A stretch of 64,000 nucleotides of DNA from Varroa destructor (lineage: Eukaryota > Arthropoda > Arachnida > Mesostigmata > Varroidae): the NCBI RefSeq assembly GCF_002443255.2, contig NW_019211454.1, forward strand, positions 3,134,352 through 3,198,351. Direction: 5' to 3'. The stretch's first letter is position 1. Every line of letters starts with the position of its first letter. The notes beneath the pieces were generated by a model. It saw only the letters and a program-made list of their open reading frames with translations, ran no database searches and was not told the origin of the DNA. Both the position numbers and the translations under genes were made by a program. Positions 34,034-45,416 of this stretch are shown one piece after another.

Positions 34034-35682
34034 TGCTGAAGGCAGTAAAAACAGCCAGATATGTAGATCCCGAAGAATATGCCCAACTCCTGTACTAAAG
34101 GTTTGCGGGGCAAGCAAGATATGAAGTAAAGAAGTGTTCACAGCTGCGCCGTCGTGTAAAGACGAAACATTGTCGAAAACGTATCAACGCAAAGTGTACG
34201 AGTACGTACATCCGTCCAGTGACTGTCGACACATGGACAAATCGTAAGTGTGGGAGTCGCAACGAAGACAGAAACCACCGCTTACGTTCGATTGGAGCGA
34301 CCGTATAATACAATCCGGACCCTTGTATTTTCTAACACTGTTAGGGGGCTATGAAAAAATAAGCTAATTGTATTTTAACTAGAGATCTTTTTTGCTTTCT
34401 TTTGATATTTTTAGAAGTAACACACTATCAATGAGTCACAGTAGCCTGGGCCATTGAAGCATCTGGTAATAGGACCAGCGGACGCGTTCAAGAGGAATTT
34501 CTACCTGTTTACCGAAGCTTTGGGCAGAATCACTTTCCATCAAACAAATGGATTTTTATTGAGGTACGCTTTGGGGCAGTGCACTTCACCCTTCACCCTT
34601 CATTAAACATTATATGTACGACAAAGGATTCATTCAACTGAACGTGTGATGCGAGAATTTCTAGTGCGATGTTATTATATCTATGCAAAACACGGTACGT
34701 TCCGCGTCGATGCAGCGCGACCCGGCCTTATAGTACTTCTATGGGCGAAGTTTCTTACCGCTGTTTTATTCTCATTTACCCATTAACCTAATTAACACCG
34801 ACCATGCGTTGTTACGAAATATCGTTGCGCTGTGTTATAGCATTTTTAGCTCTGACGAGGTCTATATAGCCATAGTTTCCCGTTCGTATGCTGTTATATA
34901 ATTAATGGCGTCCAGCCAAATAGCTTTGACAGCTTCGTGACATAAAGAATAAGCGAGTACAAAACAAAAGTGTTAACAGGCTCACGCCGAGTACTAGAAT
35001 TAACGTTTTTAGTGAAATGTCACATAGTTTAGAGTCTGCGGGGTGAAATTTGCACAGTTTTCACGCGATCGCCATAATAAATTAAGAGATACGTTGCCAA
35101 TGTGACTTGCCATCGTCAAAAAAAATTGCTACAATGCCACGGCGTAACGGCCCGTTCGAATCTAGCGGGCTTCATCACCATTATCATCAGCGATTGTCGA
35201 TTCGTACAGAACACCAGCGTGACAAAGTGTCGGGATTTTCTATTTTGCCCATGGCAATCGCTAGACGTGCATCATTTATTCGAAATGGCAACAGCGATCA
35301 CGAGGAGCTGATCTATCTAGCTGCCGCTCCTAGAGGCCGCTAATGATTTCGTTCTCGATTTTGTCCCTCTCGCCGCTTTCGGCATCTTTCGATTGTTACC
35401 TACATACCACAATATTCTGTGAGGAACGTACGTCTTCAAGTTGCAGAAATTCGTCCGTCTTACGTCTAACTTGCGTACACAAACAGTCAATTTTAGCTGT
35501 GGTCGTTCGTGCTTAACGTCGGTAAATAGACACGGGCTATCGCGCTGTCTGTCGCGAGATCGACCGTCCATTGATTCAAATAAACCAAGCTAGTCATTAG
35601 CAAATTCAATCAGCCATAGACAGATATGCGCGTCCACGTGTCAGTGGTTATCATACACAGATCTCTTTTGAATACCGGCACC

Positions 35683-35685
<3 letters not shown>

Positions 35686-35715
<30 letters not shown>
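35686..35715. repeat. (TA)15 microsatellite
   Basis: A pure TA tract of 30 bases. Its flanks (CCTAT and TGTTT) are not inverted, unlike the tract at 15323-15372. Confidence 0.95.
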
Positions 35716-35720
<5 letters not shown>

Positions 35721-36695
35721 TCAGTACTGCTACCCAACGAAATATACGGTTTCACTGGCGCGGAAAAGTGATCAAATTCAATAGATTACACATTGACAAA
35801 CATTCTGCAAACTGGGACAAAGAAAATACTAAAAAAAAAAAAAGTAATTCATCGTCATTTGACGATTTTTCATCTGTTGAAGAGAAACGCATTAGCGACA
35901 TTTCCGGTCACCTGGTGCTGTGAGTTAGCCTCGATCTTCCCTATAAGTCTGAAACGATGATGAGATGAAGAATTGATTGCGCCGGCGTTCGTAAATGTAG
36001 CTTCGTTTTTACCTTGGTTTTTATCTTTCCTCCTTCGTAATCAAGCCCTTGTCATCGATCTACAGAAACTTCACCCATAGAAACTTTCTATACTACCGCG
36101 CAAGTAACGATAAGCTGGCTACAAGTGTTATTTACATCAGGACACGTACGCGCGTTATGCCACTATTGCACATTGAGCAGTGCAGCCGAAATAGTACCAT
36201 ATTAAAGTGGTTAAGCAAACAATGGTATTCTTCAAATGCTATCATTTCCTTTAGCGAAGAACATTATTGGCGAAGAGTATCACGATACCATGCGTCCCTG
36301 TTCGGGGTCGCAATCTTGAATATTGCTCCAAGTTATTTCAGTTCCAAGTAGTTAATATTTCAATAAGCAAGTTTATTTAATCCCAACATTAAATAGGATA
36401 TATGTTTCTGTTAGTATATATCTACGCCCTTTGATGTAGCGATTTGTCGGGGAACGAATCAGCTAGTCAGTTGGTCGTCTATTCGAGCAGCGTCATTTTC
36501 TACCAAAGTTGACTGAAACGGCGAATCCACCAGCAGCTCACTAAGACCGTAGACGTTACCCTAAGGCTTCATCTACATGATCCAACAAAAATCGTTGGAG
36601 CAAGTCGAGATTTCGTTGCCTCGTAACCCATGGTCATGCTTCCCTTACGGGAGAACATTTGGTTAACGATTCCTCAACGAAACCCTGAAAACGCT

Positions 36696-37103
36696 TCAGA
36701 TCTGGGCGCAGATTAGCAAGTCTGCCTTTTCTGGTGACAAGTGAAACGTCATCAGACGAGCGCCTCCTTGAGAAGTCGATGTACCGCCCAGGGCCCGCGG
36801 GTGATGCTGAACGTAAGTTGAAACTGATCGTACATCGGAACTCTCCATTTTGCTTTTGTTGCGATCGGCAGAATTCCGCAATGCTGCGACCAGCCTCACC
36901 GATGTCAAGAGGATGTGCAGAGCCTCGTTACACGTGAACATGTGTGTCCTGTTTTTTGACCTGTCTTTGAGCGGATTGAGGAGACACAATCCACTTCTCA
37001 TTCTATTTCCATGTAGCTTCCCAGCCATGATGGTTGTGAAGCGCCAGCCAATACGACTGTTGGCGGAGTAGAGCCTGCTGATTGGAAACGTAATCCGTCT
37101 CAT
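36696..37103 (-). CDS. Unrecognised 135-codon ORF
   Basis: A minus-strand ORF runs from ATG (37103) to TGA at 36696 in moderately GC-rich DNA. The translation is basic and Ser/Arg-rich, starting MRRITFPISRLYS, with no membrane segment and no domain I know. Plus-strand frames overlap it (36734-36937 and 36850-37071), and the latter has its own hydrophobic stretch, so strand assignment is uncertain. No splice consensus marks either end. It is the same strand as the next ORF upstream (37221-37613), 117 bases away. Confidence 0.15.
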   Translation of the reverse strand: MRRITFPISRLYSANSRIGWRFTTIMAGKLHGNRMRSGLCLLNPLKDRSKNRTHMFTCNEALHILLTSVRLVAALRNSADRNKSKMESSDVRSVSTYVQHHPRALGGTSTSQGGARLMTFHLSPEKADLLICAQI

Positions 37104-37220
37104 CTCTTTTTTAGTGCGACTAAAAACCCAAACTCAGTTGATTTGGCTAGGCGTCCATGAGCTGACCCAAGTGAACCCAGCGGCAGTCAGAACTGATCTT
37201 ATAGTTGGGATAGCTAAAAA

Positions 37221-37613
37221 TTAACAGAAAGTAGGGCCATAGCTACAGCCAAAGCTAGCCGATTCGTTCAGAATTGTTAGCCTAGGGTCGATGCGCTTTG
37301 ACCAGGTTCGAGCCGGAGAGCGGCGTTGTTGATGCATTAGGGATATCTTTCGAGCGACGAGGTAGAACACATCGCGCTCACAGACACATACAAACGAATA
37401 AATATATAAACACAGTGTAACAATTACTATCAATATCAATTTCGAATTGATGATAACGGCCGTGTATGTACTGTGCCGAGACATGTGGACACATAACTGA
37501 CTGCAGTCTCTGATACGCACAACCGTAACTAACTGACGATCGCTAGTTTGATAAATCAAAACTTCTCTCTTTTTCTCTGATCTCTGCCGATTCACGATCC
37601 AGGTCGATAACAT
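37221..37613 (-). CDS. Unrecognised 130-codon ORF with one membrane helix
   Basis: A complete minus-strand ORF runs from ATG (37613) to TAA at 37221, preceded by an in-frame stop about 70 bases upstream. It has a charged N-terminus (RQRSEKKREV), a single strongly hydrophobic helix near residues 57-77 (KLILIVIVTLCLYIYSFVC), and a basic, Ser/Arg-containing tail of about 50 residues. This would fit a small single-pass membrane protein. No family is recognised and the length is within chance. The helix lies where the DNA is most AT-rich, which by itself favours Ile/Leu/Tyr codons. Confidence 0.2.
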   Translation of the reverse strand: MLSTWIVNRQRSEKKREVLIYQTSDRQLVTVVRIRDCSQLCVHMSRHSTYTAVIINSKLILIVIVTLCLYIYSFVCVCERDVFYLVARKISLMHQQRRSPARTWSKRIDPRLTILNESASFGCSYGPTFC

Positions 37614-40600
37614 CGGAGCGTTAGCAGAGTAATAGCACAGAATGGCAGAAAAAGGACGACAAATCTAGAAGATTCGAGCGTGCTCCATATGAGACGTGCA
37701 AACTAAATGGTTCGCTTAGTGTCTAGATGAAACGAATTTCCAGCACAGCGGGACGGTTTGACGGCCATAGTATGTGCAGCGTAAAAAATCTCGTTCATAC
37801 AGACAACAGTAAACGAGGAGCATAGAGAATACACACATACGTGCATGATAAACAAATGGCGGCGAACGATTAGCTGTGGGAGGCGGTGCTGGAGCAAGGG
37901 ATGTTGGTGGAGATCTATTCCTGTATGGAAAGGATTTGTTTGACATATTTGATTTAATGTTCGGTTGATCATCGGTTATGAGTGTGTGTGATACGGGTCT
38001 CCAAATCAAACGGGAAGTACAGATTGTTTCTTTTCCAACAGATTGTTGCTCTTGTACATGATATCGTAGCTAGGCCGAAAAAGTAAGGAAGTCCATTGTA
38101 GCGTCTAATGAAACTAGAACATGAATAATATTGGTAGTATTAAGTAATTACAATATGACTATATTGCGTGTTGCAGTGAATCACTCTCCGGTAGGTTCGT
38201 TTGTAATTTGTCGAATAGATTTAATGGCTTTTTACGTTTTGCCGACAGGGACGAGTACCCTTTACACTTCCTCTACTTTTTTAGCCTGTTACTACCTTCA
38301 GTCGAACGATGGACAGCGCCACGTTATCGGTATATGTTTGTGCGCTCGTTTGAATATCTATAGCGCACCGTACAAGCTAATGTTATCGCGCTCAACGCTT
38401 CGCAAGTATCCTACGTTATTGAACGTCACGGTAGGTCAGATAGCGTTGTCCAAAGCTTTCCGGTGACCCGATCTGTCTAAGACTGAGTTACCTAATAGTT
38501 TATTATTTTAGTTATTCTATTGTTCGAGGCCGAGAATTTACCAGTATTCTTGTGTATGTTCTTCGATATGAGCGCCATCTTATCAATGCTCTCGGTTTAG
38601 ATGCGTTTTCTATTTAAACAAAACTATACTACATGGTAAATGTTACTACTACTACTGTTGTTATCTTTAGTAGCGATGGTAACGATCGATACCTGATAAA
38701 AGACTTATGCTTTGTTAGGAAAGTTCAACCATTGAAGTAGCAGTGCTATGGTGCTGACAAAAAAAAGATGACGTTGGCGTTAACAAGTAGACGCCATCCC
38801 ATAGCTACAAGGAACACGACACTGATAAGTCGCCTCTATACAGGTGGCAACAAGATGCATGTCGTGTTAATACTACTGCACGTCTGTATAATATGATTTC
38901 TATATTAAACAGATTTCCCTTAGTATACAATGATCCTTCGTTGCTGCTATTCGGATATCTGTGCAACGTTCGAATTAAAGCCGCGATACCTCTGTTAGAA
39001 CTCTTGCGTAGTAGACAGTTTCCTCTTAAGTCCACACAAATTCAGTGGCCAGTGGAACAAAGTGGAGCTATTTGAGATGGAAAATGCGCTGGTTTGAGGA
39101 AAGTTCTCGCAGCAGATGAGGAGGCAGCTCAGACATGTAATCGACTTCGATGCATCGTAGCTTAGTACGTATGGCGTTAAAAATTGAAGAACTATTGTAC
39201 CGCCAGTCAAGCTTTGAGCTTCAACACATCGCTTGTGGACGAAGAGAACGGAAGACCGGCCTAGAAAACTAGCCCGATTGAAACCTATTTGTTGAACATG
39301 GGCTATGCACGGTGTATGATCAGTCGCGTTTGCGATTTCCTCTTTATGCTGCTGTCGTAGCTGCTGTTTTTAGCGAAAGGTTGCCACTTTTTGTACAGCC
39401 AAAGTCAATACCGTACTTGCGAAGAATCGTTTGAAAAAATTCTCAGACCCGATAGGTTGTATCGAGTGCAACGTCGCTCTGGACGATACTGCATGCGATA
39501 ACCAAACGAAAAATCATGCTTGTGTCTAAGGGGCACAGTAATGAAAATAGACACAAAGATGAAAAGTTGCGGTAATAGTTATGATAGCAACGAGTGTAGA
39601 TAGTAGAAGAAATGCTAAGAAAGTCAACGAATAGCATGATTATTATTATCTACTATTTACTACCGTAGTAATAGAATAAGTCTTCGGGACGACTCCATGC
39701 CGGGCTGGCAAGATGAACGCTGGCCTTGCAGAGGCGGTTCTTAGCGTCAGCTTCTGTAGTTTGTTACCATCAAATCATGAACGACACATCAAGCAGCAAT
39801 GAAAGACGCGTCAATGGCTATTCAGTGGCTGACTGGGGTGGCTGCGTGGCTGCAGTCCTTCCAGCGTCGGTCTGAACTTTCGAATTCTCCCCACAGAACT
39901 AGGCTGGCCCAGTTGGATATCTGGGCTTTGTCCGTTAGGACACCATCAAATCCAGTAGCTACCATTACGATTACCCCGTCACACCATCGTCACTGGGATG
40001 GCGGTATCGATGTTGGAGTTGCTCAACCCAGTTGAACTCAGCTGAACTGTAGTTCGACTCAGTTCTCCAGGGTTCGATACCATAGACACCTGGACACAGT
40101 CCGCTTTTACTGGCCCCTGCATTGTAATTCATGCTGGTGTTAGAGTAGAAAGTCGCCGGTCATCAGGCAGAGGTGCGGGGGTTCGGCGACAGCCACGACA
40201 ACGATAATGATTTTTGCCGATGTTTTCTGTTTGAGTAATGGTGGTAGCAGTGATGGACTCGAACGTATTTTGTCGTATACGTTCATCTGTCGATAGTGAC
40301 ATTATTGATATACTGAAATTTGGTATTATACATATATATACACATTTCTATGCTACAAACTGAAATCGACTACGTTGATAAGTTTATTTACCTCTTTATT
40401 TAGCACGTGTTGTTTGCGGAACTAAGGTCGTAACATAGTAGCTACTAAAAAGAGCAAGATTTAGTGGCAAACGAAACGCACAAAAAACTCCAATGCGTCT
40501 GTCGTCGCAGTACTTCTCTTTTTTATCACAATAGCATTTGCGACTGTTATTACTACTCCTGCTTTATCTCATGTTAACAACTGCACTTCTCGAGGTACCT

Positions 40601-43600
40601 CTTATTTTGTTTCGGGTCTATTGAGTGCCTGAATACGCATGTGACTTCAGCACGACAGTCTCGCCAGAGGAATCACAAGACCGAGCTTTGCTAGCCAGAG
40701 CTATTTATTCAGATATTCCAATCTTTGTACATTGATCTCTCCATTACAAAGGCTCAGAAAAACGATACCGTCACATATGTCGATACGGTACTCATTTTCG
40801 GCACGTTACGCTTTTTGCCGAACGATTTCTGTTGGGATTTTGCGGAATTCACGAATCAAACTACGTTCTCTTTGGCACCTTTGGACGGTTATTTGCATCA
40901 CAAATGTCTGACCGTATTCACACAAATCATCCGCTATCTACAAGTGTACCAGCACGCGTCGGTCAAACCTATCCGTGTGTGTTTGTATACACTCTAAGGC
41001 GTGAGCTCTCCTTGGAGCGATGTCGCCGAATGACGACCCGGCTGGCATTGTGTCCCTGTTTTATCGTAGCGAGAAATGTATGTTTTTGTTCCACACGACC
41101 ATATAGGTATTTGCGTGCGTTGATGAATACGAACAGAACACTAACTAGCTGCTCATGTCCGTCCCATATCGTTCTACAAACAATTTCTGCTTTGATCGTC
41201 GACAGGAGCATCGTGGTACGATAGGAGCACTGGTCTAACTGTTCACGACTTGCCCTCTGTAAAAAGTGCCCATTTCAGCCTCCACCGCTATCAACATCAT
41301 AGTCCGTGGGGTGAATACTTCACCGTCGATGCAGTGAACTATATAAGCCACGCTGCAATATTAAAAGCTAGCAGCGATGTATATAGTGAACTAATGGCGG
41401 ATGCATAGAGGCATTTTTACTGTGTCAATTTTCCTGTTCAAAGTCGTTCGGCGACTTACCGACCACGTTTAGTCCGGCCAGCGCGAAAGTTGGTCATTGT
41501 CATTATGTGCCTGTTACCTTGTTGTTTCGTTTACGGTGACTAAGAAGATTCAATGTAACGACAGCGGTCGTTCCTCAATCGTAACGCAACATCATCAAGT
41601 ACCTCCTCCTCCTCCTCCTCCTCCTCTTCCACCAAACAACTTCCTTGTCTCCCATCGACACCCACTATGCGAGTGTTAGTAACCGAGTATAATGGCTGAT
41701 CCAACAATGTATTGAAGATCAGCGACAGCTCAACGAAAAATAAGCACAATCGTAATAATAAACAGACCAGCAAATCTGCCCCCATGTGCCTTCCAGCAGT
41801 CGAGCTGCCGCCTCGTTACCAGCGACGATCGTTGATCATCGCTAATACGTGGCCTAACAGTAGATATGATATCTTATAGTACGTAGAGTAATGCACGCAC
41901 GTGTCGGAGGCAATATCCATCTGGATTCCATCGTTGTACAAGTCTTGGAAATTGGTCGTAATTTGACGACGGCGACAATTAAACGAGATCCGTTTACGCG
42001 CTGCTCACAGCAGTGCCACTGTATAGAACTATAGCAACTGGAAGGAGCAATGGCGCGTGTTGAAACGATTACAATGTTCCGTACAATTACAAAATAGTAT
42101 CTTGGCAACCCATTCGCCCTATCAAATTGTGAGACGGTACACCGCATCTAATCTTGAAGCAATCAATTGGACGACTTTTTTTCTTGAGCCACACAATCAG
42201 TAGCTGAACAGCGTAGACGAAAACAGCTTCGTTGGAAAACCTAGTTACTTCGAAAAAGACGTTCATATAGTGATGTCCCGCTGTGGTTATAACCCCTCCA
42301 GCACGATTCTCATTAAATGGATCTCTCTTTGTAAAGCTGACAGCGGACCGCAAAGCTAAGTGTACGATGAACTAAAAAAAGTCATCACCATGCACGAACA
42401 CAAAAGTATGTGTCAAAATACGAACTGGGCCGTGATGGAGCTTTGCTATTGCCTGAACGTGCAGGTTTCGCACAGTTTTAGGCACTCTATTATCTCCCAT
42501 TGGACCTTCTTGTGACATATGTTCTTTTGCTGAACACCGGTCGAGTGATGAAAAGGCTCTTCGTGACTGACATCGAACGAGATTAACAGCAAGTGCTTAG
42601 CTCAATCTGTTTTTTCCAGTTAAAATACCAAACATAAGCAAAGATTTCTCCGTTGTCAAAGTGCAGTAGCCGATGATGATCGGGTCCAATAGTTCGTATG
42701 GGCATGACGTTAGACGCTGCGCCACGGAAGATTTCCGGGGGTCAACGGAATTCAGTAAAAAAAAAAGGAAGACACCGTAGTATAATCAAACATGCCCATC
42801 TACCTTGACATAACATGTCTGGTTCACAAGTCATAATTTATGCAGTACTGATAGAATTATCATAGCCAGTATGATCTAAACGAGCCACACGTAAATAATT
42901 CATCTCAGCTATATGTAATGTTAACAAAGAAGTACTCGGATATTCTATGCCCTTCGAGCAGTCGATTAAGTACAGATGCCGGAAGAAACAATTGTAATAT
43001 GGTCATTATATGTCACGTACGCCCTCCAGTAATGCCAATAGGTTCGCCATGTTTTTATATTCGTAAGTGAATAGCAACTAGAGCACTCAGTAAAGAATAC
43101 ATGTTTAGTATTGCCTATATATTATGCCAAAAAAATCACTCCTACCCCGCGCCTCCGTTACCATTCGTTTCGTTTAGATGCTTCCGAGGCACGGTCTGTC
43201 CTGGCTGTCCTCGTCGTGTTTGCTTGTTCTGTTGCTGTTAATATTCTGACACGTTGCATTGGCCTGAAATCCGATCAGGCGAGACGGGTTGAAGGAACAT
43301 GCTATGATCGAAACGAACCTGCGACATTTGTTCGTCTGAGCGAAATCTCTGTTTACGCTGCTTTAAAATGATAAAAGATTGACAACAATTCCGATTATGC
43401 CATCGATCACTCCTAGCTTTCAGCCTGCATTTTGCTTGTTTCATAAATGGCCGAGCCCTTATCCTACGCACTAACTAATCAACGGGAAAGTGCATTCATC
43501 ATTCGTGCGAGTTAGGCCAAAAGGTCCTAGACGTTTTAATATTTCGTCTAAGGGGCTCTACCTGTTTAGAGTTACCAGTCTCTTCGACGGCCATTGAAGG

Positions 43601-45390
43601 ACAACCTACAACACGAGATAATAACGAGCTTTTTTTACGCATAGTTCGAGGACACAGTTTTCTACAGGACGTCCGAGGTACAGTTCGATTAAAACGGTTA
43701 GTCTACGTACTGCTTTGTCTACGTTCTCGAGTTAGATGTTAATAGAAGCTTGATTAGAGCCGTGGCAGTATAATCACCTTAGCGAAAGTTGAAGTCCGTG
43801 AGATCGACGGTAAATCTCACAGCTGCTCATTGAGGTATAGCGGCATCGAGCTTCTCTCAGACATGTGTGTTCTAAGCCCTACCTCTGCGTGTAACGATTT
43901 GGACGTGTAGAGTTTTTCTGATGAAATTTTGAAGAGCCGTCCATCGTACCAGAGCACCGTCCAAATGTTGTATCTGCTTTAGTCTTAGTCTTATGCCTGT
44001 CAGGTAAAATTTGTAGTCTCAGACCTATTTGTATGAAACACTGTTATGATTTAGACTTTACGGCATTGCAAACCTGAGTTTCTTGCAATGAAACATTTGG
44101 GCTATACGAATTACTTGTTTGGGTAGTGTCGAGATGTTGCTAGGTGGTACTTAGATCTGCGGTGCCATATTGGATTTTAAATAAAACCAAACTGAAAAAA
44201 AAAAAAGCATTCAATTGTATTGGCACTGATTGTAGCTAAGTTTTTTCGAAAAGGTCCAACGCTGCTTCACTCGTTTAGAACAGACGAATCGTCCAAAATA
44301 GACGTACTATTGAACCCCTTCGAAAGTTCTCTCGTTTTCGTTATTGAAACCTTTTACCTCCCTAGTAAAGCCTTCTCAATAAAGTAGATCTAACGATTTA
44401 ATAAAGTGTTCGCTTTTCATCAGACCGATCCGATCTGAAGGCTTGAAATGCAGTCCACTGATTAGGATATGACGCGCTGGAAACATTTCTCTGATACACT
44501 GCATTCAATTTAGTCTACTAAAAATATGCAGAGCAGAAGTCAAAATAGAATGAAACAGGGAACATCTGGTAGCTGTTTGCTGGGGCGCCTCTTGTTAAAT
44601 CGGTTACGTGAGGTAAATCCTCGAAATCATCGAAACATAACCTCACCGATGTTAAAAGTTGAGCTGATTCATTTATGGGATTACTGAAGAAACGTTTAAA
44701 ACGTGACGTTGCAGGATTACTATCATTCCTATTATTTAATATGGCTTGACGACCAAACATAAATTGGCCAATCAATACCAAATCGTTGGTTGCTACATCA
44801 TGTCAAAATTGATACATCAACATATTTTGATGATTTGCAAGTTTGGCATTTATATCACTGTTATTATTAGTATTCATATTGTCTTATAGTTACAACTGTT
44901 TCACAGCGTATTTGACTACCCCCCACCTTGACGCTTGCTTTCGCAACGCCGTTCTTCGTCATCACCAATAGCTCAGTGAATCAGCAATGTCTTATGATAA
45001 ATTTTCACATATTTCCCATATTGAAAATATAATAGTACGCATTTAAGAACGTTTATCCTCTTTCTAATGCTACCCGCCAAGAGGTAAACATAAATTACAA
45101 AAAAGAAGCACATTGTGCTTAGAATTGGCATGTTCTTGTACTTCGTGTTATAGATTTTTTAAACGAGCGATAAAAAGTTGCGTCATAAAAAGTTTGAAAG
45201 GATTCTGTTCGAAGGTAACGCAGGGGCGATCATAAATTTACATGGCGTTGAGCCGATTTTTCGTTCGACCGATTTTTTTTGTCAAATACTTTGATACGAT
45301 GCGGTAGTACAAAAAAAAAGCGATTGACAAAAAACAAATAACTAGACTGACAAATAACTGACTCTCTACATTTTTGGCCATTTAAGTTAT
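37614..45390. other. Long stretch without a supported gene
   Basis: ORFs at 38131-38466, 40725-40997 and 40832-41224 (plus) and 41854-42353 (minus) lack domains and splice support. A short TACATATATATACACAT tract lies near 40328. (CCT)8 is at 41602-41625. The part 42360-44500 is quiet. It is best read as intron or spacer. Confidence 0.45.
41602..41625 (+). repeat. (CCT)8 trinucleotide repeat
   Basis: Eight CCT units followed by CTTCCACC. The overlapping ORFs read it as polyproline (plus) or polyglutamate (minus), which are repeat artefacts unless an exon is shown here. Confidence 0.93.
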
Positions 45391-45416
45391 ATGTGTATAT
45401 ATATATATATACACAT
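45391..45416. repeat. 26-bp perfect palindrome with TA core
   Basis: ATGTG and CACAT arms flank TA repeats so that 45391-45416 reads the same on both strands. It is the third perfect palindrome with a TA core in the window, but its arms are shorter and simpler (TG/CA), so dinucleotide slippage alone could make it. Confidence 0.9.

Larger units (their letters stand above)
32943..36695. other. Non-coding stretch (possible intron) with GATG and TA repeats
   Basis: It starts with CAA/AAC-rich low-complexity DNA (32960-33010), then a CAG-GTAAGT donor word on the minus strand near 33330. (GATG)10 lies at 33994-34033 and (TA)15 at 35686-35715. ORFs at 33411-33611, 33883-34313, 35102-35571 and 36049-36351 show no domain, and several cross repeats. 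Confidence 0.45.

Noticed and set aside
33883..34124. ORFs with HPSI or MDGW tandem units.
   Set aside because: They are translations of the (GATG)10 repeat.
37300..37320. tRNA B-box-like GGTTCGAGCC; similar GGTTCGATAC words near 225 and 40070.
   Set aside because: No A box at proper spacing and no cloverleaf arms could be drawn around any of them.
41497..41785. Opposed ORFs with polyproline or polyglutamate.
   Set aside because: These stretches come from (CCT)8; both strands stay open because the repeat lacks stop codons.
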